Source: Rheinheimera sp. (GTDB lineage Bacteria > Pseudomonadota > Gammaproteobacteria > Enterobacterales > Alteromonadaceae). Taken from it: DNA of 58,445 bases. The notes beneath the pieces were generated by a model that was not told where the DNA came from, did no database searches, and saw only the letters and a program-made list of their open reading frames with translations. The stretch is from positions 1-58,445 of the forward strand of contig DMYW01000048.1 in the NCBI GenBank assembly GCA_003482455.1, written 5' to 3'. The translations under genes were made by a program, and so were the position numbers. Shown piece after piece: positions 25,754 to 35,053 of this stretch (its first letter is position 1; each line of letters begins with the position of its first letter).

Positions 25754-28447
25754 ATGGCTTTTGCAAAAATCTTAAAACTCAGTGCAATTTCTACCGCGTT
25801 ATTATTAGTTGGTTGTGGTGGCGGCGACATCGTCATCAACGCTGGCAGTGCAGATTCAGGCACCACCAATCCAACCACCCCAACCAGTAAATGTCCTAGC
25901 TTTGCGAAAGAAGCGGCGGCTGTGGGTGGCATCAGCAAAACCATCTGTGAAATTTCAGGCACTATCACATCAAACGTGTCACTGACCGCTGACAAATTAT
26001 GGGCACTTAACGGCAAAGTGGCAGTCGGTAATGACAACGCTAACAGCGCGACTTTAACTATTGAACCAGGTACTACTGTGTTTGGTAAATCAGGCGCCGA
26101 CTTCTTGGTGATTGCGCGTGGTTCAAAAATCAGTGCTGTTGGTTCTGCCAGCGCGCCTATCGTGTTTACGTCCATCAACGACTTAATCGGCACATCCAAC
26201 GACGCATCGTCAGGTCAATGGGGTGGCTTAGTCATTTTAGGCCGCGCACCAACCAACAAATGTGACCAAGCGGCACTGGCCAGCTGTAAAATCGAAGCCG
26301 AAGGTAACGCCGGCCCGTACGGTGGTGATGAACCAACCGATAACAGCGGTATCTTAAAGTTTGTGCAAATCAAATACTCAGGCTACGAAGTCGTTAAAGA
26401 TAACGAATTAAACGGCGTGACGTTTGCCGGTGTGGGCTCAGGCACGACCGTCGATTACCTGCAAGTGCACAACAGTTCAGATGACGGCGTTGAAGTATTC
26501 GGCGGTAAAGTCGACTTAAAACACTTAGTGCTGACCGGCAACCGCGATGACTCATTGGATTGGACGGACGGCTGGACCGGCCGCGTGCAACATGTGCTGA
26601 TCCGTCATGACAAAAACCATGGTGAAGCGAACCGCGCTATCGAAGGCGACAACCGCGCCGATAAATTCGACGCGACACCGCTGACCATGCCTGTGGTATC
26701 GAACTTAACCATTATTGGTAACAACTTCAAATCAGCCGCTGCCGACTCTGAAGGCATCCTGCTGCGCGCTGGTTCTGCTGGCAAAATTTACAACGCCATC
26801 GTCACAGGCCCAGCGGCCATGGGCGAATGTTTAGAAATTGAAACGGCCGAAGGTGTTGCCAACGCCGGTAACGGCAAGTTGTTGATGCAGAACTCGATCA
26901 TCAACTGTGCTGAGCCGTTCAAATCACCAAAAGACTCCAGCGGCAACACCCTGCTGAACGTACAAGACTGGTTCTTAGCGCAACCTGGCAACAGCGCGCA
27001 AGACCCACTGCTTGGTGGTTACATGCCAGCAGCGACGTCACCGACCTTAGGCAAAGGCTACAACATGCAAAACAATGTCGACCCATGGTTCGACTTGACC
27101 AACTACATTGGTGCATTTGATGGCGCGTCTGACTGGACCAAAGGCTGGACTTTTGGCCTGCACGCCACCAACGCTGCATTGACGTCTTGCCCAACAGGCA
27201 CCACCGAAGTGGCGTCCTTAACTGGCAAATTAAACTGTGAAGTCAAAGGCACACTGACTAGCAATGTCACGTTAAAGGCCGGCGCTGATTATGTGTTAAA
27301 CGGCAAAGTGACTGTCGGTAACGACAACGCCAACAGTGCGACGCTGACGGTTGAACCGGGCGTCACTGTGTACGGTAAATCAGGTTCCGATTTCCTGGTG
27401 GTCGCTCGTGGCAGCAAACTGATGGCCGAAGGCTCACCGACAGCGCCAATCGTGTTCACGTCACTGCAAGATGTGATTGGTTCAACCACCCGCGCCGGCC
27501 AATGGGGCGGTATCGTTGTGCTGGGTAACGCACCATCCAACAAATGTGACCAAGCAGGCACCACATGCGCCATCGAAGCTGAAGGTAACGCTGGCCCATA
27601 CGGTGGTTACAAAGCCGATGACAACTCTGGCGTCTACAAATACATGCAAATCCGTTACGCCGGTTATGAAGTGGTGAAAGATAACGAGTTAAACGGTATT
27701 ACCTTTGCCGGTGTCGGTTCAGGCACAGTCGTTGACCATATCCAAGTGCACAAAAACTTAGATGACGGCGTCGAAGTGTTCGGCGGTACTTTAAGCATGA
27801 AATACGTGGTACTGACATCAAACGAAGACGATTCATTGGACTGGACCGACGGCTGGAAAGGCAATGTGCAGTTCGTGCTAGTCAAACACGACGCCAACAA
27901 CACTGTGTCAAACCGCGGTATCGAAGCCGATAACCAAGCCGGTAACTTCGGTGCGACACCTGTGTCAGAACCAACCATCGCCAACATGACGATTATCGGC
28001 AACACCTTTAAATCAGCGGACATGGACAGCGAAGGCATCCTGCTGCGCGCCGGTACCTCAGCCAAGTTGTACAACATGGTGGTCGCAGGTCCTAAGACAG
28101 ACACAGGCGCCATGGGCGAATGCTTAGAGATTGAAACCACTCAATCGCAAGGCATGGCGGTAGCCGGTCAACTGGTGATGACCAACTCCATCATTGGTTG
28201 CCCAGAACCGTTCAAAGGCTCGGTCTCCGCGTCTGTGACCACCAAACAATGGTTTGAAGCACAAGACGGCAACAAAACCGTGGCTGACCAAGCCAGCGTG
28301 TTAAGCGGCTTGTACACCATCGACGGTATCACTACGGCCAAAGATATGAGCACGGTAAATAGCTTCTTTATCAAGACGCCGTTTGTCGGTGCCATGAACG
28401 CAAGCAACGACTGGACCAAAGGCTGGACCACAGGCCTTGGGAACTAA
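25754..28447 (+). CDS. Pho-controlled lipoprotein with two beta-helix-like repeats
   Basis: 897 aa from ATG 25754; the frame opens 8 codons earlier but the lipoprotein signal begins here. Lipobox LLVG-C with Cys21. The mature protein is a tandem duplication: copy 1 about residues 47-475, copy 2 about 479-896. Each opens with a Cys, then a VGNDNANSATLT-EPG block, then QWGG-VLG-AP, GPYGG, DDGVEVFGG, DDSLDWTDGW and a closing DWTKGW. Short hydrophobic repeats with conserved Asn/Gly suggest a right-handed beta-helix. I know similar unnamed proteins beside TonB receptors, but no biochemical function. The acidic DD/DW motifs could bind a cation or a phosphorylated ligand (inference). Cotranscribed with the TonB receptor 55 bp downstream. 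Confidence 0.85.
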   Translation: MAFAKILKLSAISTALLLVGCGGGDIVINAGSADSGTTNPTTPTSKCPSFAKEAAAVGGISKTICEISGTITSNVSLTADKLWALNGKVAVGNDNANSATLTIEPGTTVFGKSGADFLVIARGSKISAVGSASAPIVFTSINDLIGTSNDASSGQWGGLVILGRAPTNKCDQAALASCKIEAEGNAGPYGGDEPTDNSGILKFVQIKYSGYEVVKDNELNGVTFAGVGSGTTVDYLQVHNSSDDGVEVFGGKVDLKHLVLTGNRDDSLDWTDGWTGRVQHVLIRHDKNHGEANRAIEGDNRADKFDATPLTMPVVSNLTIIGNNFKSAAADSEGILLRAGSAGKIYNAIVTGPAAMGECLEIETAEGVANAGNGKLLMQNSIINCAEPFKSPKDSSGNTLLNVQDWFLAQPGNSAQDPLLGGYMPAATSPTLGKGYNMQNNVDPWFDLTNYIGAFDGASDWTKGWTFGLHATNAALTSCPTGTTEVASLTGKLNCEVKGTLTSNVTLKAGADYVLNGKVTVGNDNANSATLTVEPGVTVYGKSGSDFLVVARGSKLMAEGSPTAPIVFTSLQDVIGSTTRAGQWGGIVVLGNAPSNKCDQAGTTCAIEAEGNAGPYGGYKADDNSGVYKYMQIRYAGYEVVKDNELNGITFAGVGSGTVVDHIQVHKNLDDGVEVFGGTLSMKYVVLTSNEDDSLDWTDGWKGNVQFVLVKHDANNTVSNRGIEADNQAGNFGATPVSEPTIANMTIIGNTFKSADMDSEGILLRAGTSAKLYNMVVAGPKTDTGAMGECLEIETTQSQGMAVAGQLVMTNSIIGCPEPFKGSVSASVTTKQWFEAQDGNKTVADQASVLSGLYTIDGITTAKDMSTVNSFFIKTPFVGAMNASNDWTKGWTTGLGN

Positions 28448-28454
28448 TTGACTC

Positions 28455-28472
28455 GGGGCGGTTCGCCGCCCC
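28455..28472 (+). other. Hairpin between lipoprotein and TonB receptor genes
   Basis: GGGGCGG-TTCG-CCGCCCC with tail TTTCTTGTT. The short T-run and UUCG loop suggest partial termination or mRNA stabilisation, giving more lipoprotein than receptor. Confidence 0.65.
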
Positions 28473-28502
28473 TTTCTTGTTGCTTGGGTAAGGATCGGAA
28501 TT

Positions 28503-31178
28503 ATGAATTATCACACCCCTCGTTTTCGGATCAAACCAGTGCGTAGCGCTATGCTCGTGGCACTGGGTTTGATGGTTGCTGGCCAAGCGCTAGCGCAAGA
28601 AGCTCAACCAAATCAAACGCCGGATGGCAAAGCTGCCGACCAACAAATTGAGCGGATCAGCGTCTCTGGCCGCCTGTTAAGTTCTGCCGCCGCAGTCGCT
28701 GAAGAGCGCCGTGAACAACCAACTGTGGTTGAATTACTGGGCATGGAGCAAATCTCACGGGCTGGCGATAGTAACGCCGCTGCCGCGCTGCGCCGCGTCA
28801 CTGGCTTGACGCTGGTAAAAGACAAATTTATTTACGTGCGTGGTTTAGGTGAGCGTTATTCATCGACGTTGCTTAACGGCGCTATGGTGCCAAGCCCAGA
28901 TCCAACACGTAACGTAGTGCCGATGGACATGTTTCCAGCGGGCATCATCGAGTCGATGGTGGTGCAAAAGGCCTATTCACCAGAGCTGCCTGCGGCTTTT
29001 GGTGGCGGTAACGTCAACATCCGTACTGTGAGTATTCCAAACAACCAAACCTTTAGTTTCTCGTTTGGGGCGAGCCGCAATAGCTTAGACAGCGACAAGG
29101 GCTTGGATTACGCCGATGTGAGCGACAACTGGCGTGGCAAGGATGACGGTAGCCGCGGCTTGACCGACACCTTCCAAACGGCTGTGGACACCTACGGCTC
29201 GCTCGATCCGGTGAAGATCGCCCAGAAACTGGGTGGTGTCAGTGCCGAGAACCTGGCCAAGGCGGAACTGATCAACCGTAATTTGGGTTTGGAATTAAAC
29301 CGCCAACTGGATGTGACAGAACAAAACACCGCGCCAGACTTTAATACGTCGATGTCGTATGGCAACAAGTTTGATTTTGGCAAACGGGTGTTTGGTGTAA
29401 TGGCGGGCGTTAGCTACGACAAGAGCGAGCAAAACAGCCACGACCAAGAACGTTATTACTCCATTTCCAGCGGCACCGATTTAACCCCGCTGAACCGTTA
29501 CGATGACATTCTGCGCACCGAACAGCAGGTGAAGTTGTCGGGCATGTTGAACTTTGGTTTTGAATGGGATGAAAACCACCGCATCGAAACCTCGACCATT
29601 TATTTGGCCGATACCAAAGATCGCATCAAACGCAAAATTGGTGATTCGATTGAAACCATCAACGAAGCCAACAAAGAAAACGAAATCTACAACTTGTTGT
29701 ACGAAGAGCGCTCGATGCTGTCGAACCAAGTGCGTGGTCGTCACACGTTGGAATTCTTAGACGACTTACAGCTGAACTGGCAATACACGGATGCCAAAGC
29801 CCGTCGTTACGCACCAAACGAAGTGGAATACCTGTACGTTCGTACCCTCAATGACGCCGGCGCTTTGCAAAGTAAAACCTTGCGTCGCAGCGACAACGCG
29901 GCGATTTACCAATTCGGTGATATGCAAGACAACACCGAAAACGGCAGCTGGGACATCAAGTATCCGTTTGAAGCCATGGGCGCTAACTGGACATTATCCA
30001 GCGGCTATTCGTATTTCGAACGGCAACGTGACGCCAGCACCAACCGCTACAAAATGGACACCCGTGGCTACAGCAATGCTGAATTGACGCAAGACTACAG
30101 CGTGATTTTCAGTGACGCCAATATCCAAGATGCCAATAAAGGCTTCCAATTGTCGGACGTCACCGGTCAAGCCGATGACTACATGGCGGCGCAAATCATT
30201 GATGCCGTGTACGCCAATATCGACGGCAACCTGACCGACAGCTGGCGCGTCAACTTGGGTGCGCGGTTTGAGGATTTCCGCCAAGCATCGCTGCCAATGA
30301 ACCCATCAACCGGTGCCATTGAAGGCAACGTCAACGAGATGACGTTAAGTGACACAGGCCTGTACCCTGCCCTGTCCGTGACTTACATGCAAACGGATGA
30401 GACCCAGTGGCGCTTTGGTGCCAGCAAAACCACGGTCCGTCCGGACCTGCGTGAAGTGACACCAGTACTGTTTATCGACCCGATCACGGACTTTAAAGTC
30501 ATGGGTTATTCGTCGCTAAAAAGTACCGACATCACCGGCACCGATTTGCGGTTAGAGCGTTATTTGGAAAGCGGTAGCAACTACAGTTTTGGCGTGTTTT
30601 ACAAAGACATGCAAAACCCAATCGAAGCGATTGAACTCAAAGGTTCAGACGGCAACTTGTTGATGTCATTCCGCAATGCGTTAAGCGGTCGCGTGTATGG
30701 TGTTGAAGCGGAAGCGCTGCAAAAGCTGGACTTTGCGGACGGTGAAGTCGGCCAAGTGCTGGATAACTTCTTTGTCAACGCCAACTTGACCTTGTCTAAG
30801 TCGGATATTGAGATGCCAGCGCTGGGTGAATCCAACTTGACGCACACCAAGCGGGCACTGACTGGTCACAGCAAGTATGTGGTGAACGTGCAGCTGGGTT
30901 TTGACTCGGATAACGAAAAACACAGTGCGACACTGACCTACAACGTATTTGGCAAACGGATCGCCTTTGCCGGCATCGACGGCAAAGACGACGCCTTCGA
31001 GCAACCGTTCCACTCGCTGGATTTCACATACAGCTACGACGTGTTTGAGCAAGGTGCAGTGAAGTTCTCGCTGAAAAACTTGCTGGATGAAAACACCGAG
31101 ATTTTGCAACAAGGTGAAATTCTGCAAGGCCGCGAACAAGGCCAAACGGTTGGTTTGAGCTTTAGCCAGAAGTTCTAA
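28503..31178 (+). CDS. TonB-dependent outer-membrane receptor
   Basis: 891 aa. Signal peptide to AQALAQ near residue 32; TonB-box-like IERISVSG near 49-56; plug domain with LRRVTGLTLVKDKFIYVRGLGERYS-type start (about 95-120) and AFGGGNVNIRTV; then a 22-strand barrel ending in aromatic F (FSQKF). It moves a ligand too big or scarce for porins across the outer membrane using TonB energy. Position after a Pho-box lipoprotein suggests a phosphorus-containing ligand, in a SusC/SusD-like division of labour (inference). The TonB/ExbBD motor is not in the window, apart from a short TonB-domain protein at 35999. AAGGATCGG ribosome region before the ATG. Confidence 0.92.
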   Translation: MNYHTPRFRIKPVRSAMLVALGLMVAGQALAQEAQPNQTPDGKAADQQIERISVSGRLLSSAAAVAEERREQPTVVELLGMEQISRAGDSNAAAALRRVTGLTLVKDKFIYVRGLGERYSSTLLNGAMVPSPDPTRNVVPMDMFPAGIIESMVVQKAYSPELPAAFGGGNVNIRTVSIPNNQTFSFSFGASRNSLDSDKGLDYADVSDNWRGKDDGSRGLTDTFQTAVDTYGSLDPVKIAQKLGGVSAENLAKAELINRNLGLELNRQLDVTEQNTAPDFNTSMSYGNKFDFGKRVFGVMAGVSYDKSEQNSHDQERYYSISSGTDLTPLNRYDDILRTEQQVKLSGMLNFGFEWDENHRIETSTIYLADTKDRIKRKIGDSIETINEANKENEIYNLLYEERSMLSNQVRGRHTLEFLDDLQLNWQYTDAKARRYAPNEVEYLYVRTLNDAGALQSKTLRRSDNAAIYQFGDMQDNTENGSWDIKYPFEAMGANWTLSSGYSYFERQRDASTNRYKMDTRGYSNAELTQDYSVIFSDANIQDANKGFQLSDVTGQADDYMAAQIIDAVYANIDGNLTDSWRVNLGARFEDFRQASLPMNPSTGAIEGNVNEMTLSDTGLYPALSVTYMQTDETQWRFGASKTTVRPDLREVTPVLFIDPITDFKVMGYSSLKSTDITGTDLRLERYLESGSNYSFGVFYKDMQNPIEAIELKGSDGNLLMSFRNALSGRVYGVEAEALQKLDFADGEVGQVLDNFFVNANLTLSKSDIEMPALGESNLTHTKRALTGHSKYVVNVQLGFDSDNEKHSATLTYNVFGKRIAFAGIDGKDDAFEQPFHSLDFTYSYDVFEQGAVKFSLKNLLDENTEILQQGEILQGREQGQTVGLSFSQKF

Positions 31179-31201
31179 GCCCTACTGTTGGTTTAAAAAG
31201 C

Positions 31202-31236
31202 ACAAACCCCGCACTAGTTGCGGGGTTTGTTTTTTG
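31202..31236 (+). terminator. Terminator after the TonB receptor
   Basis: Arms ACAAACCCCGCA / TGCGGGGTTTGT with a 5-base loop and a run of seven T. Ends the Pho-controlled lipoprotein-receptor unit. Confidence 0.93.
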
Positions 31237-31265
31237 CTCAGCACCAATGGCCTTTCACTCTAGCT

Positions 31266-31538
31266 TTATTGCCCTCGACCAAGCCGTTGCAAACGCGCGA
31301 CAAAGGCATCGATTTGCGCTTCAGTTTCAGCAGCCACATGATATTTCTGGTGAAAACCAAGACTCACCGTCACGCCATCGGCATGAAAATACAAATCGTA
31401 GCCGTCAAAGCCAGCAGCGACTTGCATACCGTCCAACTGAAAACCTGGGCCAAACGCAGTTTGTACCGGCTGACCTTGTTGCTCAACACGAGTAAATACC
31501 TTCATCAGCAACAAACTGTCGATCGAATTTCGCATCAC
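31266..31538 (-). CDS. Small conserved-looking soluble protein, unknown
   Basis: About 90 aa, not recognised. Start is either GTG 31538 or the next codon, ATG 31535; a GGAGAGAG ribosome site stands before both. No signal or TM. It has an alternating beta pattern (FDGYDLYFHADGVTVSLGF) and a C-terminal amphipathic helix (ETEAQIDAFVARLQRL), which reads like a real folded domain; the overlapping plus-strand frame does not. It is 40 bp from the emrB stop on the same strand and could be the last gene of the marR-emrAB unit. Confidence 0.65.
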   Translation of the reverse strand: MMRNSIDSLLLMKVFTRVEQQGQPVQTAFGPGFQLDGMQVAAGFDGYDLYFHADGVTVSLGFHQKYHVAAETEAQIDAFVARLQRLGRGQ

Positions 31539-31578
31539 TCTCTCCTGCGCTAAAAAGCCTGTGCACTATCCACAGTGG

Positions 31579-33108
31579 TTAGTCTGCGATCACGACAGGC
31601 TCAGCGCTGGCCTGCGCTTTTTCTGGTTTTTTAAACAGCAATAGCAAAGGGATCGCCGATAAAGTCAAAAACATCATCAGGCGAAAATCTTGTAAATAGG
31701 CCAAAGCACTGGCCGCTTTAGTCACGTCGGCGTTGAGTTTAGCCATGCCTGCCACTGTATCGAGTGTGTAAGCACCGACATCCACTGCGTGCTGTAGGGC
31801 TTGCGAGTCTTCCCGAATAAAACCGGCCAGCGCCGCATGGTTCATTTGCGTGTGTTGCGTTAAATAGGTCACCACCACCGAAATACCGATACTGCTGCCG
31901 ATGTTGCGCATCAAACTAAACAGCGCCGAGCCGTCGGTGCGATACTTGGCGTCCAGTGTCGCAAACGCCATGGTGGTCAGCGGCACAAAGGTAAACCCCA
32001 GGCCAAACCCTTGCAAAATGCCGGTGCTGATGATTTCGAACTTAGTGACATCGACAGTAAACAAGGTCATTTGATGCAAGGACACGCTGATCAGCATCAG
32101 CCCCAGCAGGATGACGTATCGACCATCCAGTTTTTGCCCTAACCGGCCGACGATCATCATGGCCGCCATGGTGCCAAAACCACGCGGCGCCAGCACCATA
32201 CCGACATCAATCACCGGGTAACCCATCAAGTTCTGCAAATACGGCGGCAACAACGCCATCGTCGCTAGCAAAATAATGCCGACCACAAAAATACACACCA
32301 AGCCGACACTAAAGTTACGATCGGTGAAAATACCTGGATCAATATAAGGTTTGCGGCTAGTTAAAATGTGCGCGACAAACATATACATAGCGCCGACGGC
32401 CAAAATGGTTTCAATGACGATCTCTTGGCTGTGGAACCAGTCTTGACTCTCGCCACGGTCCAGCAGCATCTGCAGTGCACCGATAGACAGACTCAATAAC
32501 CAAAAGCCAAACCAGTCAAACTTTTTGTACTCCAGCGGCGTTTCGCGGACGAACATGCTGATCCCCAGCCACGCCAGCAAGCCAAACGGCAAGTTGATGT
32601 AAAACACCCAGCGCCAGTTGTAATACTCGGTCAAATAACCGCCCAATGACGGGCCAAGAATAGGGCCAACCATCACCCCAATGCCCCACAACGCCATTGC
32701 CGCGCCGTGTTTTTCTTTCGGGTAAGCGTCCAGCAGCACCGACTGCGACAATGGCACCAACGCCGCGCCAAACACTCCTTGTAACAAGCGGAATAACACA
32801 ATTTGCGTTAAGTTCTGTGCCGCACCACACATCATTGATGCGAGCGTAAAACCAATCACCGACCAGATGAAAATCTGTTTGCGACCAAAACGCGCGCTTA
32901 AAAAGCCGGTTAGCGGCATGCAAATCGCCGCAGCGACAATATAGGACGTCAGCACCCACGAAATTTGATCTTGGGTCGCACCAACACTGCCTTGCATATG
33001 CGGCAGCGCCACGTTGGCAATGGTGGTATCCAGCGCTTGCATGATAGTCGCAAGCATCACCGAAATGGTGATCCACAGCCTCTGACTGGCAGTGATCTCT
33101 GTTGGCAT
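31579..33108 (-). CDS. emrB: DHA2-family drug:proton antiporter EmrB-like
   Basis: Major facilitator with 14 TMs, about 509 aa from ATG 33108. The frame extends to a TTG four codons earlier, but TTGGAG there is the ribosome site. Motif A GFLSARFGRKQIF and motif C LWGIGVMVGPILGPSLGGYLTEYYNWRWVFYINLP region identify the EmrB/DHA2 type, which exports hydrophobic toxicants through EmrA and a TolC-like channel. Its ATG shares one base with the emrA stop (TAATG), so the two are translationally coupled. Specific substrate unknown. Confidence 0.93.
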   Translation of the reverse strand: MPTEITASQRLWITISVMLATIMQALDTTIANVALPHMQGSVGATQDQISWVLTSYIVAAAICMPLTGFLSARFGRKQIFIWSVIGFTLASMMCGAAQNLTQIVLFRLLQGVFGAALVPLSQSVLLDAYPKEKHGAAMALWGIGVMVGPILGPSLGGYLTEYYNWRWVFYINLPFGLLAWLGISMFVRETPLEYKKFDWFGFWLLSLSIGALQMLLDRGESQDWFHSQEIVIETILAVGAMYMFVAHILTSRKPYIDPGIFTDRNFSVGLVCIFVVGIILLATMALLPPYLQNLMGYPVIDVGMVLAPRGFGTMAAMMIVGRLGQKLDGRYVILLGLMLISVSLHQMTLFTVDVTKFEIISTGILQGFGLGFTFVPLTTMAFATLDAKYRTDGSALFSLMRNIGSSIGISVVVTYLTQHTQMNHAALAGFIREDSQALQHAVDVGAYTLDTVAGMAKLNADVTKAASALAYLQDFRLMMFLTLSAIPLLLLFKKPEKAQASAEPVVIAD

Positions 33109-34145
33109 TACAAACTCCAACCCAACACTTGGCGTTTATGGCCGGTATCCACGGCCACCACCGCGCTTAAACCAGTCAGCAACAACTTAGCCGCTTGCGG
33201 GTCTTGGATCGGATCGAATTCAATACGCACAGGCACCCGCTGACTGATCTTCACCCAGTTGCCGGTGGCGTTTTGGGGCGGGATCACCGCAAATTCACTG
33301 CCGGTGGCAGGGCTAAAACTTTGTACTTTGCCAGTAAATTCCACATCAGGCAGACGGTCAATGGCGATGGCGACGGGTTGGCCTTCGCGCATGTACGCGA
33401 TGTCTGTTTCAGTGAAGTTGGCTTCAATCCACAACGAATTGGCCACCAAAGTGGCATTGCTGCGCCCTGCCGCCAAGAACTGGCCTGGTTTGGGTAAATT
33501 GCTGACCACGCCAGCTCGCGGCGCTTTGACGTCTACATAACTTAAATCCAGTGCTGCCCGCTCTTTTGCCGCCAGCGCGGCTTGATAACTTGGGTGCTCG
33601 CTGAACGGTTTGGTCACGTCACCACCTAAACTTTCGCTGATCCGGGTCAGGTCTTGTTCTAACGTGACGATTTGTTGTTGCGCCAATTCTAATGCTTGTC
33701 GCGCGTCATCTAAGCTGGTGGCGGCGACATAATGTTTGCGCGCCAGGTCGGTTTGTCGGTCATAGGTTTTTTTGGCAAACGCCAATTTAGTGCGGGCTAA
33801 GGTGATTTCTGCTTGTTTTTCAGCGTACGAGGCGCGAAGCGCCGACAATTCAGTTTGCACTTGGGCGAGCTTAGCGCTGGCTTGCTCAAGCGCTAGCTGG
33901 TAAGGTGCAGCGTCAAGACGGTACAGCACTTGCCCTTCGGTAACTGCAGCGTTTTCAGCCACCAACACCTCATGGACTTGTCCAGCCACTTGGCCGCTTA
34001 AGGGGATCTTATCGGCTTTTAAGTAGGCGTTTTCAGTTTCCACCACCCGGCCACCGGATAAATATAACCAACCGCCGATAAGCGCAGCCACTAACGGAAC
34101 CACACCTAAGAACACAACACGTTTGCTTGCTGTTGCCAATGACAT
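33108..34145 (-). CDS. emrA: Membrane fusion protein EmrA-like
   Basis: 345-aa HlyD-family adaptor: N-terminal TM (about residues 11-28), a biotinyl/lipoyl half-motif (SGQVAGQVHEVLVAENAAVTEGQ near 48-70), a long coiled-coil hairpin (about 80-170), and the second half-motif with VDVKAPRAGVVSNLPKPGQFL near 200. It bridges EmrB to an outer-membrane channel across the periplasm. GGAGAA precedes the ATG. It is 62 bp after marR and overlaps emrB by one base. Confidence 0.93.
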   Translation of the reverse strand: MSLATASKRVVFLGVVPLVAALIGGWLYLSGGRVVETENAYLKADKIPLSGQVAGQVHEVLVAENAAVTEGQVLYRLDAAPYQLALEQASAKLAQVQTELSALRASYAEKQAEITLARTKLAFAKKTYDRQTDLARKHYVAATSLDDARQALELAQQQIVTLEQDLTRISESLGGDVTKPFSEHPSYQAALAAKERAALDLSYVDVKAPRAGVVSNLPKPGQFLAAGRSNATLVANSLWIEANFTETDIAYMREGQPVAIAIDRLPDVEFTGKVQSFSPATGSEFAVIPPQNATGNWVKISQRVPVRIEFDPIQDPQAAKLLLTGLSAVVAVDTGHKRQVLGWSL

Positions 34146-34207
34146 ACTACTTTTCTCCGAAACTCACCGTGGGTTGTGACCCAAAAACTGACAAAAAGGC
34201 GCGAGGG

Positions 34208-34645
34208 TTATTGACCCATCTGCTGCAAATTCTGGCGTAACAGGCTTAACAAGCCTTTGATCTGGAATTCATCGATGCCTTGCAGCGCTTGCTGCTGCAA
34301 CGACAAGCCGCACGCTTTGATGCGGGCAATTTCCGCCGTGGCGGCTTCACACAGATAAATCCGAAAAGCACGACGGTCTTGTGGATCTGGCCGGCGCTCG
34401 ACGAACTGGTGGCTGACTAAGGTGTCAATCAAGCGCGCCATCGTCATCGGTTGCAATTCGGCATACTCGGCCAACTCGACTTGGCGTGCGCCTTCAAAAC
34501 GCGCGACGTAAATCAAAGCGCGGGCTTCGGCAAAGGTCAGCGGGCTGTTGGTCAGCGCCTTGGCAAACTCTGCACGCATCAAGCGGGCGATGTCGGCGAT
34601 AAGTAGCCCTAGGCTATCGTCGTTAATCAGTGGATTATTTGACAT
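34208..34645 (-). CDS. MarR-family repressor of the emrAB operon
   Basis: 145-aa winged-helix regulator. Residues 20-60 form the dimerisation helix, LVELAEYAELQPMTMARLIDTL-type helix-turn-helix near 70-90, wing RRPDPQDRRAFRIYL near 104-118 with the DxR signature (DPQDRR). MarR proteins release DNA when bound by a phenolic or amphipathic ligand. First gene of marR-emrA-emrB, and its promoter carries an inverted repeat that overlaps -35 to -10, so autorepression controlling the pump is likely. Confidence 0.9.
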   Translation of the reverse strand: MSNNPLINDDSLGLLIADIARLMRAEFAKALTNSPLTFAEARALIYVARFEGARQVELAEYAELQPMTMARLIDTLVSHQFVERRPDPQDRRAFRIYLCEAATAEIARIKACGLSLQQQALQGIDEFQIKGLLSLLRQNLQQMGQ

Positions 34646-34661
34646 AGTTGCGCCTCAATAT

Positions 34662-34705
34662 AGTAAGCATTACTTATTATATTGTTTGCTTACTTATTTT
34701 GACAA
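34662..34705 (-). promoter_or_regulatory. marR-emrAB promoter with probable MarR operator
   Basis: Minus-strand -35 TTGTCA (34705-34700), 18-bp spacer, -10 TATAAT (34681-34676). AGTAAGCA at 34662-34669 is repeated inverted as TGCTTACT at 34687-34694, and AGTAA-GCA-TTACT at 34662-34674 is itself a palindrome. Both arms straddle the -10. Confidence 0.78.
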
Positions 34706-35053
34706 CCCAGTCGAGGCAACGTCGACCAGCAAATGGCGATCGACTAAGCGGCAACAAATCGGGACAGGCGCTGCGAAGACTTGCGAAAAAGCGTGCAAAA
34801 GCTGGCTGTTCCGACCAATGTTTCCTTGACGGTTTGGCGCTAACTTCTTAAGATCCAGATAATTATCTTTGATGAGGCCTCCTTCCTTGGACATACACAG
34901 TCGACCTTCATTGTCGTAACCCTGCCTGCTGTCCAGCTCATCACCGGCCAGCCAAGGCTGGTCGAAGTCTAACTTCTGACACACAAAGTCAACTGAACCT
35001 GGCATCAATGGATGCTCCAAGGGACAGGCCTGCAGCTGCAGGAGTTTTTTCAT
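34694..35053 (-). CDS. Possible 119-aa hypothetical protein
   Basis: Uncertain gene filling most of the 406-bp gap between marR and corA. The 119-aa product starts MKKLLQLQACPLEHPLMPG, has no signal or TM, and includes PDQ-like polar and CR/CC residues; I do not recognise it. Its start codon overlaps the divergent corA ATG by 2 bases (CATG), and AGGGA lies 12 bp upstream inside corA. Its stop falls in the MarR operator. In favour: it reads as a plausible protein and the gap is otherwise empty. Against: corA would then need its promoter within this frame. Confidence 0.42.
   Translation of the reverse strand: MKKLLQLQACPLEHPLMPGSVDFVCQKLDFDQPWLAGDELDSRQGYDNEGRLCMSKEGGLIKDNYLDLKKLAPNRQGNIGRNSQLLHAFSQVFAAPVPICCRLVDRHLLVDVASTGLSK

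Noticed and set aside
31218..31553. 111-aa plus-strand frame
   Set aside because: It starts inside the terminator of the TonB receptor and is the shadow of the 90-aa minus-strand gene, which has a good ribosome site and a protein-like pattern.
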